Program-made: the position numbers and the translations under genes
Assembly (NCBI GenBank): GCA_003157445.1
Contig: PMJN01000149.1
Coordinates: forward strand, 1 to 9,511
Length of the DNA: 9,511 nucleotides
DNA from: Micrococcales bacterium
Lineage (GTDB): Bacteria; Actinomycetota; Actinomycetes; Actinomycetales; Dermatophilaceae
Reading direction: 5' to 3'
In this document: one piece after another, positions 1 to 6,315 of the stretch
Layout of the letters: every line of letters begins with the position of its first letter
How positions within the stretch are numbered: position 1 is the stretch's first letter
The notes under the pieces: generated by a model
Seen by the model: the letters and a program-made list of their open reading frames with translations, nothing else
Told to the model about the DNA's origin: nothing
The model's database searches: none

Positions 1-258
1 CATCGACAGATGGTTGGCGAGATAGTCGGCGGGGTCGATCGTGGGAGTGAACGGAAACGGTCGTTGATCTGGGTTCCGGGCTGATTCATCGTCGATGTCG
101 TAGAGGATCAGACCGTCGAGACCGATCCTGCCGAGACGCTCGATGGTCACGTCTGCGATCTCTTGCACTCGCTCACTGTCCGTCGCGAGGCGTGGCGGCG
201 TCAGCGCAAAGATCAAAAACTCACTCCCACGCGCCTCGACATGGCGGATCAAGTCCAT
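1..258 (-). CDS. Methylenetetrahydrofolate reductase-like protein, 5' part only
   Basis: An open frame of 86 codons starts at ATG 258 on the minus strand and runs off the left edge without a stop. The N-terminus reads MDLIRHVEARGSEFLIFALT, then PPRLATDSERVQEIAD, and later LILYDIDDESARNP and RPFPFTPTIDPADYL. I recognise the pattern -LTPPR- followed by -LYDIDDES-RNP-RPFPF- from actinobacterial proteins annotated as 5,10-methylenetetrahydrofolate reductase (TIM-barrel flavoproteins of one-carbon metabolism). This is pattern memory, not a search. The FAD- and folate-binding parts lie outside the window, so activity cannot be judged. No clear Shine-Dalgarno sequence precedes ATG 258. The gene is divergent from the transglutaminase-like gene. 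Confidence 0.6.
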   Translation of the reverse strand, partial: MDLIRHVEARGSEFLIFALTPPRLATDSERVQEIADVTIERLGRIGLDGLILYDIDDESARNPDQRPFPFTPTIDPADYLANHLSM

Positions 259-598
259 GCACGGAACGCTAGTGGACCCGTCTCACCCGCACGATGTGAA
301 CTGCTGAGGTGACGTCTCGCGACGCGCGCACATCGGCATAGTGAGTCCCATTTGCCGAACCCGCCACGGAACGACTCAGCCCGTAGTTTTGCCAGGTTCA
401 CGCCGCCTCTGCGCGTGTCCGTAGACAATCCCCGACCGGCACAGCGACGAAACCGCGTCCTATGTACGGCCAGTGAGAGTGAGTTCAGATAACGCCGGTG
501 ATCTCCGATGTCCCTGGGCGAAGTATCGATAGCGGGGTCCGTAATAGGGTGAGTCCACGCGTCTTGACCGGAGCCCCGCCAGCACTGATCGCCGCGCC
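259..598. other. Divergent intergenic region without a recognisable gene
   Basis: These 340 bases separate the minus-strand reductase-like gene from the plus-strand transglutaminase-like gene and should hold both promoters. I see no convincing gene, RNA gene or long palindrome. A TAGGGT at 545-550 could be a -10 element for the rightward gene, but no good -35 is placed in front of it. Open frames on the minus strand here continue into the antisense of the downstream gene and look like GC-bias artefacts. Confidence 0.5.
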
Positions 599-1234
599 AT
601 GAACCAGGAGAAGATCTTGAAGCTGCAGGCTCTTACACCGGCGCAGTACCTGACCGGGGACGAAGTCATCGACCTGTCCCACCCCTCGATCAAGGGGTTG
701 GCTAGCAGTCTGCGGGCCGAGCACGGCGACGACACGTCCTTCGCCAGAGCGGCATTCGAGTACGCGCGTGACGTCGTACGTCACTCCTGGGACGTCCAAG
801 ATCCCCGGGTCACCCTCAGTGCTTCTGAGACACTTCGTGAGGGCGTCGGTCTCTGCTTCGCCAAAGCACACCTGCTGACCGCCCTGCTCCGGACCGAAGG
901 CATCCCCACCGGACTGTGCTACCAGCGGCTCACCGACGGCCGCTCCAGCTTCTATGTCCACGGGCTCGTGGCCGTCCACTTGCAGGGCAGTTGGCACCGA
1001 CAGGACCCACGTGGCAACAAGCCCGGCGTCGACGCGCAGTTCTCGCTTACCACCGAACAGCTTGCGCGGACTGCGGCAACCGAGCTGGGCGAACACGACT
1101 ACCCCCAACTGCTGGTCAGCCCCCATTCCGATGTCGCCCGGGCCCTGCAGGGAGCCACTGACGCATTGGCGCTCTGCCGCGGGGGTTTACCCTCCCAATT
1201 GGAGCCAGAGCTTGCTGGACAAGCGGAAGGGTGA
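599..1234 (+). CDS. Transglutaminase-like (cysteine protease fold) protein
   Basis: A 211-residue protein with the transglutaminase-core layout: the catalytic Cys is probably C86 in GLCFAKAHLL, the His H121 in YVHGLVAVHL, and the Asp D136 in HRQDPRGNKPG. Order and spacing match the papain-like triad of bacterial transglutaminase-like domains. The stretch EVIDLSHPSI near residues 22-31 and the ending DALALCRGGLPSQLEP are typical of a small cytoplasmic actinobacterial subfamily of unknown substrate. There is no signal peptide or membrane segment. The start is ATG 599, although no Shine-Dalgarno lies upstream, so GTG or a downstream start is possible. The stop codon lies inside a perfect 14-bp palindrome (1230-1243). 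It could be a peptidase, amidase or cross-linking enzyme; the sequence does not decide. Confidence 0.8.
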   Translation: MNQEKILKLQALTPAQYLTGDEVIDLSHPSIKGLASSLRAEHGDDTSFARAAFEYARDVVRHSWDVQDPRVTLSASETLREGVGLCFAKAHLLTALLRTEGIPTGLCYQRLTDGRSSFYVHGLVAVHLQGSWHRQDPRGNKPGVDAQFSLTTEQLARTAATELGEHDYPQLLVSPHSDVARALQGATDALALCRGGLPSQLEPELAGQAEG

Positions 1235-1243
1235 CCGGTCACC
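1230..1243. repeat. Intergenic palindrome, copy 1 (GGTGACCGGTCACC)
   Basis: A perfect 14-bp palindrome, GGTGACCGGTCACC, spanning the stop codon of the transglutaminase-like gene (TGA 1232-1234). Together with the bases that follow it shares 15 identical bases (TGACCGGTCACCGAT, 1232-1246) with the copy at 3301-3315. A third, weaker copy lies at 4050-4063. It could be an operator for a dimeric regulator or part of a small transcript-end hairpin. Confidence 0.6.
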
Positions 1244-1289
1244 GATTGTGCGCCGTCGACGGCCTGACACGAGTTGACGTGAGACGCCT

Positions 1290-1319
1290 TTGACTCACTG
1301 GTCCGATCCAAAGTATCTT
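1290..1319 (+). promoter_or_regulatory. Candidate sigma-70-type promoter of the MFS gene
   Basis: TTGACT at 1290-1295 (five of six to TTGACA) is followed after 18 bases by TATCTT at 1314-1319 (four of six to TATAAT). This predicts a start point near 1326 and a leader of about 23 bases before ATG 1349. The -10 box is embedded in the left arm of the palindrome at 1309-1336, so a bound repressor would cover it. Confidence 0.55.
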
Positions 1320-1336
1320 GACGTCAAGATACTTTG
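1309..1336. promoter_or_regulatory. Perfect 28-bp operator palindrome, MarR-like
   Basis: The left half CAAAGTATCTTGAC (1309-1322) is the exact reverse complement of the right half GTCAAGATACTTTG (1323-1336), with no spacer and no mismatch. TATCTTGA/TCAAGATA half-sites resemble operators of MarR-family repressors, which bind short tight palindromes; that family assignment is an inference. It ends 12 bases before the MFS start codon and overlaps the predicted -10 and start point. No MarR-type regulator gene is present in the window, so the regulator must be encoded elsewhere. Confidence 0.8.
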
Positions 1337-1348
1337 ACAGGACGAAAC

Positions 1349-2626
1349 ATGAACACTGATCAGGTCACGCAACCGCTCGAAGATGCCCCAAAGAAGTTGA
1401 CCCTGAAAGGAATCCCGGTGGATCCGAATCTGCGGATCCTGGGCGTAGCGACCCTGGTCAACACCTTTGGAAATGGCGCCCTGATGGCCACGTCGGCCCT
1501 CTACTTCACCCTGGTGGTGGGACTACGACCGACACAGCTGGCGCTGGCAGTCTCGGCTGGCGCTTTCGCCGGTTTGCTGGCCCAGGTCCCTGCCGGACAC
1601 CTCGCAGATCTTCGAGGCCCCCGACGGGTGTTGCAGACGCTCACGTTTGGCGCCGGTCTCGCGCTGCTGGGGTTGCTCTTCGCTCGCTCCGTATGGGCGC
1701 TCGTGGCGGTGATGGCAGTCTTCGCCGTTTTCGATCGCGGCGCCCAAGCCGTTCGCAATGGCTACGTCGCGCGCCTGGCCGAGGGAGGCCAGGGAGTGCA
1801 GTTCAAGGCCTACCTGCGGGCGGTGACCAACGTCGGCATCTCCCTTGGCGCGCTATCGGGTGGGTTGGCGCTCTGGGTCGACCAGGGCTGGGCTTACCTG
1901 GCGGTATTCGCGCTGGACGCCGCGACCTGCATGGTGACCTCAATATGGCTCGGCCGCCTGCCCCACATCGCGCCCGCTGCGCCACGTAGGTCCGGCGAAC
2001 CGCGGATGGCGGTGTTGCACGACCTGCCTTTCGTGGTCATCACCGTGCTTAGCGGAGTCACGGCTATGCACTTCGTCGTCATCGAGTTGGCATTGCCGTT
2101 GTGGATCGTGAAGGACACGTCGGCGCCCAAGTCCCTGGTGGCGATCATCTTGATGATCAACACCATCTGTGTGGCCCTGTTTCAGGTGCGGCTCACCCGA
2201 AATATCGACCGTGTCAGACCGTCATCTCGGGCCATGGCACGATCGGGGTTCTGGATCGCCGGGGGATTCGCCTTGATCGCCTTCGCCAGCGGCCAATCGA
2301 TGTGGCCCGCGATCGCGTTCCTATGTGCCGGAGCGCTCGTGCATGTGGTCGGCGAGATGATCGGCTCCGGCGGGCAGTGGGGTGTGCAGATGGGTCTGGC
2401 ACCGCGAGAGCGTCAGGGACAGTACCAAGGCTTTGCCGGAGTGGGATTCTCCCTGTCGCAAATGGTCGGCCCCACGCTCGTCATTCTGCTGTGCATCCAG
2501 TGGGGCCGAGCCGGCTGGTTCGTCATGGGTGGGCTGATCGTCATCGCCAGCTTGTTGATGGTGCCAGCCTCCAGTTGGGCCCTGCGCAGCCGAGAACACT
2601 ACGGGGTGCTGACCCACTCCGGCTGA
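1349..2626 (+). CDS. Major facilitator superfamily transporter, probable efflux permease
   Basis: A 425-residue, strongly hydrophobic integral membrane protein with about 12 transmembrane segments, the usual length for the superfamily. The loop after the second segment carries GHLADLRGPRRV (residues 83-94), a good match to MFS motif A (G-x-L-aD-x-x-G-r-k/r), which controls the conformational cycle. The start is ATG 1349, with AGGA at 1339-1342 six bases upstream; an in-frame TTG at 1334 lies inside the operator and is a poorer choice. A soluble N-terminus of about 27 residues precedes the first segment. It stands alone in its transcription unit behind a 28-bp palindrome, the usual arrangement of an inducible drug or metabolite exporter. 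The substrate cannot be told from the sequence. Confidence 0.9.
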   Translation: MNTDQVTQPLEDAPKKLTLKGIPVDPNLRILGVATLVNTFGNGALMATSALYFTLVVGLRPTQLALAVSAGAFAGLLAQVPAGHLADLRGPRRVLQTLTFGAGLALLGLLFARSVWALVAVMAVFAVFDRGAQAVRNGYVARLAEGGQGVQFKAYLRAVTNVGISLGALSGGLALWVDQGWAYLAVFALDAATCMVTSIWLGRLPHIAPAAPRRSGEPRMAVLHDLPFVVITVLSGVTAMHFVVIELALPLWIVKDTSAPKSLVAIILMINTICVALFQVRLTRNIDRVRPSSRAMARSGFWIAGGFALIAFASGQSMWPAIAFLCAGALVHVVGEMIGSGGQWGVQMGLAPRERQGQYQGFAGVGFSLSQMVGPTLVILLCIQWGRAGWFVMGGLIVIASLLMVPASSWALRSREHYGVLTHSG

Positions 2627-2743
2627 CCTCACTCCTGTTCGCCATCGATCAGCGGACGTCAATTGCAGCATTTAGATGAGGCGTGTGAGGTAATCGAACC
2701 GTCAGGTGGAGTGACGTGGCGTGCAACAGGAAAGATGGCTTAG

Positions 2744-3286
2744 GTGGACGACAAGACCAGCAGGCAACCGTCGATGTTGCTGAGGCCCCTGGGTGTCTCG
2801 GACGAGAAGCAAGCCCTGCAGGCACATGAGGAGCTCGCCCAGGATGGCTTCGATTTCCTTCTTGGACTGGAGCAGGGGGCGCCATGGTCGGCCTACTGTG
2901 GGCGGCTAGAGAGCCAGCGCCTTGGCGTTGACCTACCTGAGGGCTGGGTGCCGGCGACGTTTCTTGTTGCTGAGGCTGAAGGGCAGATTGTCGGCCGGGT
3001 CTCGATTCGGCACGCGCTCAACGCATACCTCGCAGAGGTGGGTGGTCACATCGGATACGGGGTGCGTCCTGGCTTTCGTCGCCGCGGTTACGCGACGGCC
3101 ATCCTGGGCCAGTCCCTGGCGGTCGCGTCGTCGATTGGTCTTGAGCGCGTGCTGGTGACCTGCGATGACGACAACGTGGGCTCCGCCAACGTCATCCAGA
3201 ACTGCGGTGGTGTTTTGGAGAACGTTGTGGCGGGTCGTGACGGGTCGGTGCCCAAGCGCCGGTATTGGGTCGAGATCGGCGCGTGA
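2744..3286 (+). CDS. GNAT-family N-acetyltransferase
   Basis: A 180-residue cytoplasmic protein with the GNAT fold. The acetyl-CoA pyrophosphate loop is visible as GVRPGFRRRGYATAILG (residues 106-122; R112-R-R-G-Y-A117 fits the R/Q-x-x-G-x-G/A motif A). The later segment VTCDDDNVGSANVIQNCGG (138-156) is the typical motif B, with N144 and S147. Such proteins transfer acetyl groups from acetyl-CoA to amines of small molecules or protein N-termini; the acceptor is unknown here. The chosen start is GTG 2744, preceded by AGGAAAG at 2728-2734; ATG 2774, giving an MLLRPL N-terminus common in the family, is an alternative. It lies 117 bp after the MFS gene and converges with the methyltransferase gene. 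Confidence 0.88.
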   Translation: MDDKTSRQPSMLLRPLGVSDEKQALQAHEELAQDGFDFLLGLEQGAPWSAYCGRLESQRLGVDLPEGWVPATFLVAEAEGQIVGRVSIRHALNAYLAEVGGHIGYGVRPGFRRRGYATAILGQSLAVASSIGLERVLVTCDDDNVGSANVIQNCGGVLENVVAGRDGSVPKRRYWVEIGA

Positions 3287-3295
3287 CGCTGGTCC

Positions 3296-3315
3296 ATCGC
3301 TGACCGGTCACCGAT
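3296..3315. repeat. Intergenic palindrome, copy 2, between convergent genes
   Basis: The 20 bases ATCGCTGACCGGTCACCGAT pair with themselves at 9 of 10 positions (one C-C mismatch). The site contains the same TGACCGGTCACCGAT as positions 1232-1246. It sits in the 74-bp gap between the stop codons of the GNAT and methyltransferase genes, where a bidirectional terminator would be expected. There is no T-run, and the copy at 4050-4063 lies between divergent genes, so a protein-binding site is equally possible. Confidence 0.55.
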
Positions 3316-3360
3316 CCCCAACAGCGACTCGACCACGTTGTCTGAGGCAATGGCGGACGT

Positions 3361-3972
3361 TCAGGCTGCTCGGGCCATGACGAAGAGCCACGGCTCGAGG
3401 CGACCGGCGATGTGGTCGATAGACATCACGGCCCAGCAGGTCTGTGCGAGCACGTCACGTAGTGAACGTTCGCGCCAGTAGGTGAAATGGCGGGGAAGAT
3501 CCAGTTTGGCCTCGCTCCAGGCGTCGCCGTCGCCCTCCTTTACGGTGAATGCCAGGACACCTTCGTCCATCACCGCCTGGTGGATTCGTTGGAGTGCATC
3601 GGCGAACTGCGCGCGATCTAGGTGCAGCAACACTGCTTGGGCGAGTACGGCATCCCAGGGGCCACCCAAGTCGGCGGTGCGTATGTCGAGCAGACGGGCC
3701 TTGTGGCCAGCCGCGCGCATCATCTCGACGAACGCCGGCGTCGCATCAGTGCGTGACACGTCAAGCCCGCGCCTTTCGAGGTACGCCGCATCCACGCCTG
3801 GACCACTGCCGACCTCTAGTACCCGACCGAATCCGACGGTGTCAGCGAAGAGATCCAGGAAGGCACACAGAGCGAGACTGGGCGCGGCGCTCTGATCGGC
3901 GTAGCGCTGCGCCGCCGTTTCGTAGGAGCGCAGCGTGATGTCGACGGAGTCGCCGTGCCGGTTGGCCACCAT
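3361..3972 (-). CDS. Class I SAM-dependent methyltransferase
   Basis: A 203-residue cytoplasmic protein with a Rossmann methyltransferase core. Motif I, the SAM-binding loop, is VLEVGSGPGVDAAYL (residues 51-65, E53 and G55-x-G57-x-G59). Motif II is seen around VSRTDATPAFVEMM, the acidic residue for the SAM ribose being D76 or near it, and the post-II strand is GPWDAVLAQAVLLHLD. The opening ITLRSYETAAQRYADQ is typical of small UbiE/Methyltransf_11-type enzymes acting on small molecules; the substrate is unknown. ATG 3972 is used as start, with only a weak GGGAC as a ribosome site. It is divergent from the HTH regulator gene across 271 bp and convergent with the GNAT gene. Confidence 0.87.
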   Translation of the reverse strand: MVANRHGDSVDITLRSYETAAQRYADQSAAPSLALCAFLDLFADTVGFGRVLEVGSGPGVDAAYLERRGLDVSRTDATPAFVEMMRAAGHKARLLDIRTADLGGPWDAVLAQAVLLHLDRAQFADALQRIHQAVMDEGVLAFTVKEGDGDAWSEAKLDLPRHFTYWRERSLRDVLAQTCWAVMSIDHIAGRLEPWLFVMARAA

Positions 3973-4049
3973 GTCCCGTCACGATATCGAGACAAACCTC
4001 GGACGGTGAACCGCGGCCATCGTCATGAGAGTGATTCCCGATAGCCAGT

Positions 4050-4063
4050 GGGGACCGGTCACA
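4050..4063. repeat. Intergenic palindrome, copy 3 (degenerate)
   Basis: GGGGACCGGTCACA matches 12 of the 14 positions of the perfect copy at 1230-1243; the inner GACCGGTC remains self-complementary. It lies about 80 bp upstream of the minus-strand methyltransferase start, in the divergent region. It is the weakest of the three copies and may be chance. Confidence 0.35.
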
Positions 4064-4193
4064 CCTACACGACGACGCTGGCGACCCGGCGGCCTGGGAT
4101 CCGTGTCATATGACGATCCCTCACCGGAACATGAACGCACACCCGGCGGCATGTGAGTGCGTCGTTGTCCTAGGCCGAGGCGCAGGACAGGAT

Positions 4194-4242
4194 TTGTAAA
4201 CGAGGTCTTGACAAGGAGAGGTCGTCAAGACTAGGTTTACAA
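4194..4242. promoter_or_regulatory. Bipartite inverted-repeat operator over the 4244 promoter
   Basis: Two nested pairs of 8-bp arms are perfect: outer TTGTAAAC (4194-4201) with GTTTACAA (4235-4242), and inner GTCTTGAC (4205-4212) with GTCAAGAC (4224-4231). Each outer arm is three bases from its inner arm, and the centre is an 11-base spacer. The element ends one base before ATG 4244 and covers the predicted -35, -10 and start point, so bound protein would block transcription. The HTH protein encoded directly downstream is an obvious candidate for autoregulation, but this is an inference. Confidence 0.75.
4208..4237 (+). promoter_or_regulatory. Strong promoter giving a leaderless transcript
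   Basis: A perfect -35 TTGACA (4208-4213), an 18-base spacer and TAGGTT (4232-4237), which fits the actinobacterial TANNNT -10. Only six bases separate the -10 from ATG 4244, so transcription should start at or next to the A of the start codon. No Shine-Dalgarno sits at a usable distance; AAGGAG at 4213-4218 is about 25 bases away and inside the core promoter. Confidence 0.65.
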
Positions 4243-4243
4243 C

Positions 4244-4870
4244 ATGGAGGTTCGGGAGAGTCTGGCGTCTGTGAGCTCGCAATTGGCTCGTGGAGCATCG
4301 GACCTGGCCCAGCAATTGGCTAGCCCGCCCGCAGCGCCCGCCTACTTGGACTTGATTCGGTGCGCGCAGGTCACCCAGGAACTGGCGCAACAGGTACTTG
4401 AACGCTGCGTACAGCGGTCGCGGGACGCCGGCCACACCTGGCAGGAGATCGGAGACCTGCTGGGAGTAACTCGTCAGGCCGCGTTCCAGCGGTTCGGAAA
4501 ACCAATCGACCCCAGGACAGGAAAGCCAATGGACAAGTCCGTGCGCATGACCGATGCCCCCGAACGCGCCCGCAGCATTGTCACCGATGTGCTCGAAGGC
4601 CGCATGGACACGGCAAGGAAGTCCTTCAACCCGCAGGTCCTGACCGCATTCACAGAACAAGTACGAGGCGAGGCGCTGGCAACGGTCGCCGGGCTTGTCG
4701 GGGAGTTCGAAGGGTTCGGATCAGCTGACCCGGTCGTCCGTCAGATCGGCGACCACACCGTCGTCGACATCCCCTTGCGCTACGAGGCCGGTGACATGAA
4801 AGCCCGAGTGGCCTTCGACACCAACGAAAAGGTCGCCGGATTGTTCATCCTCGCCTCCGAGACCGCATAA
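4244..4870 (+). CDS. Helix-turn-helix protein with C-terminal DUF3887-like domain
   Basis: A 208-residue soluble protein. Residues 1-60 are helical. Residues 64-83 (HTWQEIGDLLGVTRQAAFQR) form a sigma-region-4-like helix-turn-helix; the -WQEIGDLLGVTRQAA- pattern is recurrent in actinobacterial regulators. After a short Pro/Lys linker (FGKPIDPRTGKPMDKS), residues about 108-208 resemble DUF3887, an alpha-beta fold of unknown ligand often fused to HTH domains. It probably binds DNA and may sense a small molecule through the C-terminal part. ATG 4244 is supported by the promoter geometry, which predicts a leaderless mRNA, and by the operator ending one base earlier. A GTG five bases after its stop could start the small downstream gene, so the two are probably co-transcribed. 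Confidence 0.75.
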   Translation: MEVRESLASVSSQLARGASDLAQQLASPPAAPAYLDLIRCAQVTQELAQQVLERCVQRSRDAGHTWQEIGDLLGVTRQAAFQRFGKPIDPRTGKPMDKSVRMTDAPERARSIVTDVLEGRMDTARKSFNPQVLTAFTEQVRGEALATVAGLVGEFEGFGSADPVVRQIGDHTVVDIPLRYEAGDMKARVAFDTNEKVAGLFILASETA

Positions 4871-4914
4871 GTCGCGTGAGACCACGCCCCAAGAACCAGC
4901 CGAAAGAACTGACC

Positions 4915-5253
4915 ATGGACCAGGAACACAGCAGCACCTACGGCGACCGCAGCCTCAGTTGCGACAACGAGGCACTGACGATCCGCTACTACTACCCATG
5001 GGGTTCCAAGCGAATTCCCTATTCCGCGATCAGAGGCGTCCAGAGGCTCACCCTCACCGGCGTCAACAAGGTACGTCGCTGGCGCATCTGGGGCTCCGGA
5101 GACTTCCTCCACTGGTGGAATCTCGACACGCAGCGGCCCCACAAGGACGTCGCCCTCGTCCTGGACCTCGGCAAGCGTGTGCGACCCACGATCACGCCCG
5201 ACGACCCTGATGTCGTCGAACAAATCCTCACCCAGCACGCGCCACTCGACTGA
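4915..5253 (+). CDS. Small hypothetical protein, PH-domain-like
   Basis: A 112-residue protein from ATG 4915; a GTG at 4876 in the same frame would add 13 residues. It is rich in beta-strand-forming stretches: ALTIRYYYP, then KRIPYSAIRGVQRLTL (a recurring pattern in bacterial PH-like domains, where I/Y-S-x-I-x-x-V follows a strand pair), then RRWRIWGSGDFLHWWNLD, VALVLDLG, and a closing segment ITPDDPDVVEQIL that resembles the final helix of this fold. There is no signal peptide or membrane segment. Function is unknown. Its position right behind the HTH/DUF3887-like gene suggests co-transcription. The ribosome site is weak for either start. The fold assignment is by eye and modest in certainty. 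Confidence 0.6.
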   Translation: MDQEHSSTYGDRSLSCDNEALTIRYYYPWGSKRIPYSAIRGVQRLTLTGVNKVRRWRIWGSGDFLHWWNLDTQRPHKDVALVLDLGKRVRPTITPDDPDVVEQILTQHAPLD

Positions 5254-5349
5254 CCGCCCCCTCAAGCGCGCGCAACGGGACCCCACCTCCTCGGTATGAG
5301 CGATCAGCGCGTGCGTTTCAGGAAGACGTGGGAAGCCACCCGAGGACAT

Positions 5350-5855
5350 CTCGCGGAGCGCTTCTGGCGGACGTGAGCCGTCCAGCCGAAGTATCGGACA
5401 GGTGAGCGTCGCCATCCATTCCTCGTGACTCGCCCGGCTGCGACCTTCCAACAACGGGTCGTCGCAACCGCGGGCCCAGGTCAGGAACGCGCTCAATGCT
5501 GATTGATCCACCGGACCCCTCCCCGTCGCACGTGCTCTCGAGCCTCAATGCGTCGCATTCGCTCCGCTGGGTCCAGGGTCAGGAAGACCACCGCATCGCA
5601 CCGTCCCACCACACTGTCGCCCCACCCCAACATCGAGCCCGACAAGACCCATGCCTCTCGCGGCAGGAACACCTGCTCCATGAGCGCCAGCCGGTTGACC
5701 TCTGAGCGCTTGTCGACGTACGGCGGATCGGTCGGCAACCAGAAGTAGTCGTCGGCATCGGCGTGCGGTACGGCCCAGGTGTCCGCCAGGGCTTGCACGA
5801 GCGTTGTTGTGCCGGAGCCGCTCGCGCCCGTCACGTGAAGCCGAGATCGTCGCAC
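5350..5855 (-). pseudogene. Broken P-loop nucleotide kinase-like (AAA) gene
   Basis: On the minus strand, reading from about GTG 5855, RLHVTGASGSGTTTLVQALA carries a Walker A P-loop, followed by ADADDYFWLPTDPPY, WVLSGSMLGWGD and VVFLTLDPAERMRRIEARE, the usual course of small adenylate-kinase-like ATPases. This frame ends at a TGA at 5493-5495. The expected continuation, SAFLTWARGCDDPLLEGRSR and CPILRLDGSRPPEALRE, is found in the frame shifted by -1, from about 5511 to 5350. From memory of the family, about 19 residues separate ARE from AFL; only 44 bases remain here, which fits a 13-base deletion or a single lost base near the G-rich run at 5514-5525 plus a shorter loop. The second frame has no natural stop and stays open to 4780, antisense to the PH-like gene. 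It is either a decayed gene or a sequencing error. The start is uncertain: ATG 5894 and 5906 are alternatives. Confidence 0.72.
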
Positions 5856-6006
5856 CGGAGAATCAGTGCCAGAAGCGCAACCCCCTCCTGGCATCCGCAC
5901 AAGCATGAGAATGAATCCCGCTAGGCGAACGATGACCGGACGCATCCGAACCAAGCCACGATGTCCGTAAGCCAGTGAGCACTGCCGCGATGGTGCGCGT
6001 CCGAAT

Positions 6007-6035
6007 TTGCCACCCCAGCGACCCTCGCGTACAAT
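6007..6035 (+). promoter_or_regulatory. Promoter of the yefM-yoeB operon
   Basis: TTGCCA (6007-6012, five of six to TTGACA), a 17-base spacer, and TACAAT (6030-6035, five of six to TATAAT). The predicted start point is near 6042, leaving a leader of about 22 bases with GAGAGG (6051-6056) as ribosome site before ATG 6064. Confidence 0.7.
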
Positions 6036-6045
6036 TTCCTGTACG
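6028..6045. promoter_or_regulatory. YefM-type operator overlapping the -10 box
   Basis: Perfect inverted arms CGTACA (6028-6033) and TGTACG (6040-6045) with a 6-base spacer, 12 bp centre to centre. In E. coli, YefM recognises TGTACA-core palindromes at its own promoter, and the GTACA/TGTAC cores here match that. The left arm overlaps the -10 box TACAAT, so binding of the antitoxin complex should repress the operon. Confidence 0.65.
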
Positions 6046-6063
6046 TAAACGAGAGGCGCTCCC

Positions 6064-6315
6064 ATGCGAACCATGACCTACTCAGAGTCCCGGGCAAAGT
6101 ACGCCGAAACCCTCAACGCGGTCGTCGACGACCGTGAAGAGGTAGTCATCACCCGGTCGGGTCACGATCCGGTCGTCATCGTTTCCCTCGAAGACTACGA
6201 GTCGCTGAAGGAGACGGCGTACCTGCTCAGAAGCCCGGCGAACGCGCGTCGCCTACTCGACTCGATCAACCGGCTCGAAGACGGCGAAGGAGTCGAGCGG
6301 GACCTTGCTGAATGA
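6064..6315 (+). CDS. yefM: Antitoxin of the YefM (Phd/YefM) family
   Basis: An 83-residue protein. The N-terminal half MRTMTYSESRAKYAETLNAV and EVVITRSGHDPVVIVSLEDYESL is the Phd/YefM DNA-binding dimerisation fold. The C-terminal part ETAYLLRSPANARRLLDSIN is nearly identical to the toxin-wrapping segment of E. coli YefM as I remember it. It neutralises YoeB by covering its active site and, as dimer or complex, represses its own promoter through the palindrome at 6028-6045. ATG 6064 is preferred over the internal ATG 6073 because MRT-YSE is the conserved beginning and GAGAGG (6051-6056) is well spaced. The stop overlaps the toxin start by four bases (ATGA), which couples translation and keeps antitoxin made first. 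Confidence 0.95.
   Translation: MRTMTYSESRAKYAETLNAVVDDREEVVITRSGHDPVVIVSLEDYESLKETAYLLRSPANARRLLDSINRLEDGEGVERDLAE

Noticed and set aside
485..1126. A 213-codon minus-strand frame opposite the transglutaminase-like gene.
   Set aside because: The plus strand encodes a recognisable triad protein over the same bases, and the antisense product has no motif. It is a codon-bias shadow.
4082..4116. A GTCATATGAC palindrome with GGATC/GATCC on both sides, near 4095-4115.
   Set aside because: The flanking arms are not at equal distance from the centre and the 10-bp core alone is too short to stand on.
4780..5350. The open minus-strand frame continuing past the kinase-like remnant.
   Set aside because: Only its first 54 residues (5511-5350) match the kinase-like family. 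The rest is antisense to the PH-like and HTH genes and was not called as coding.
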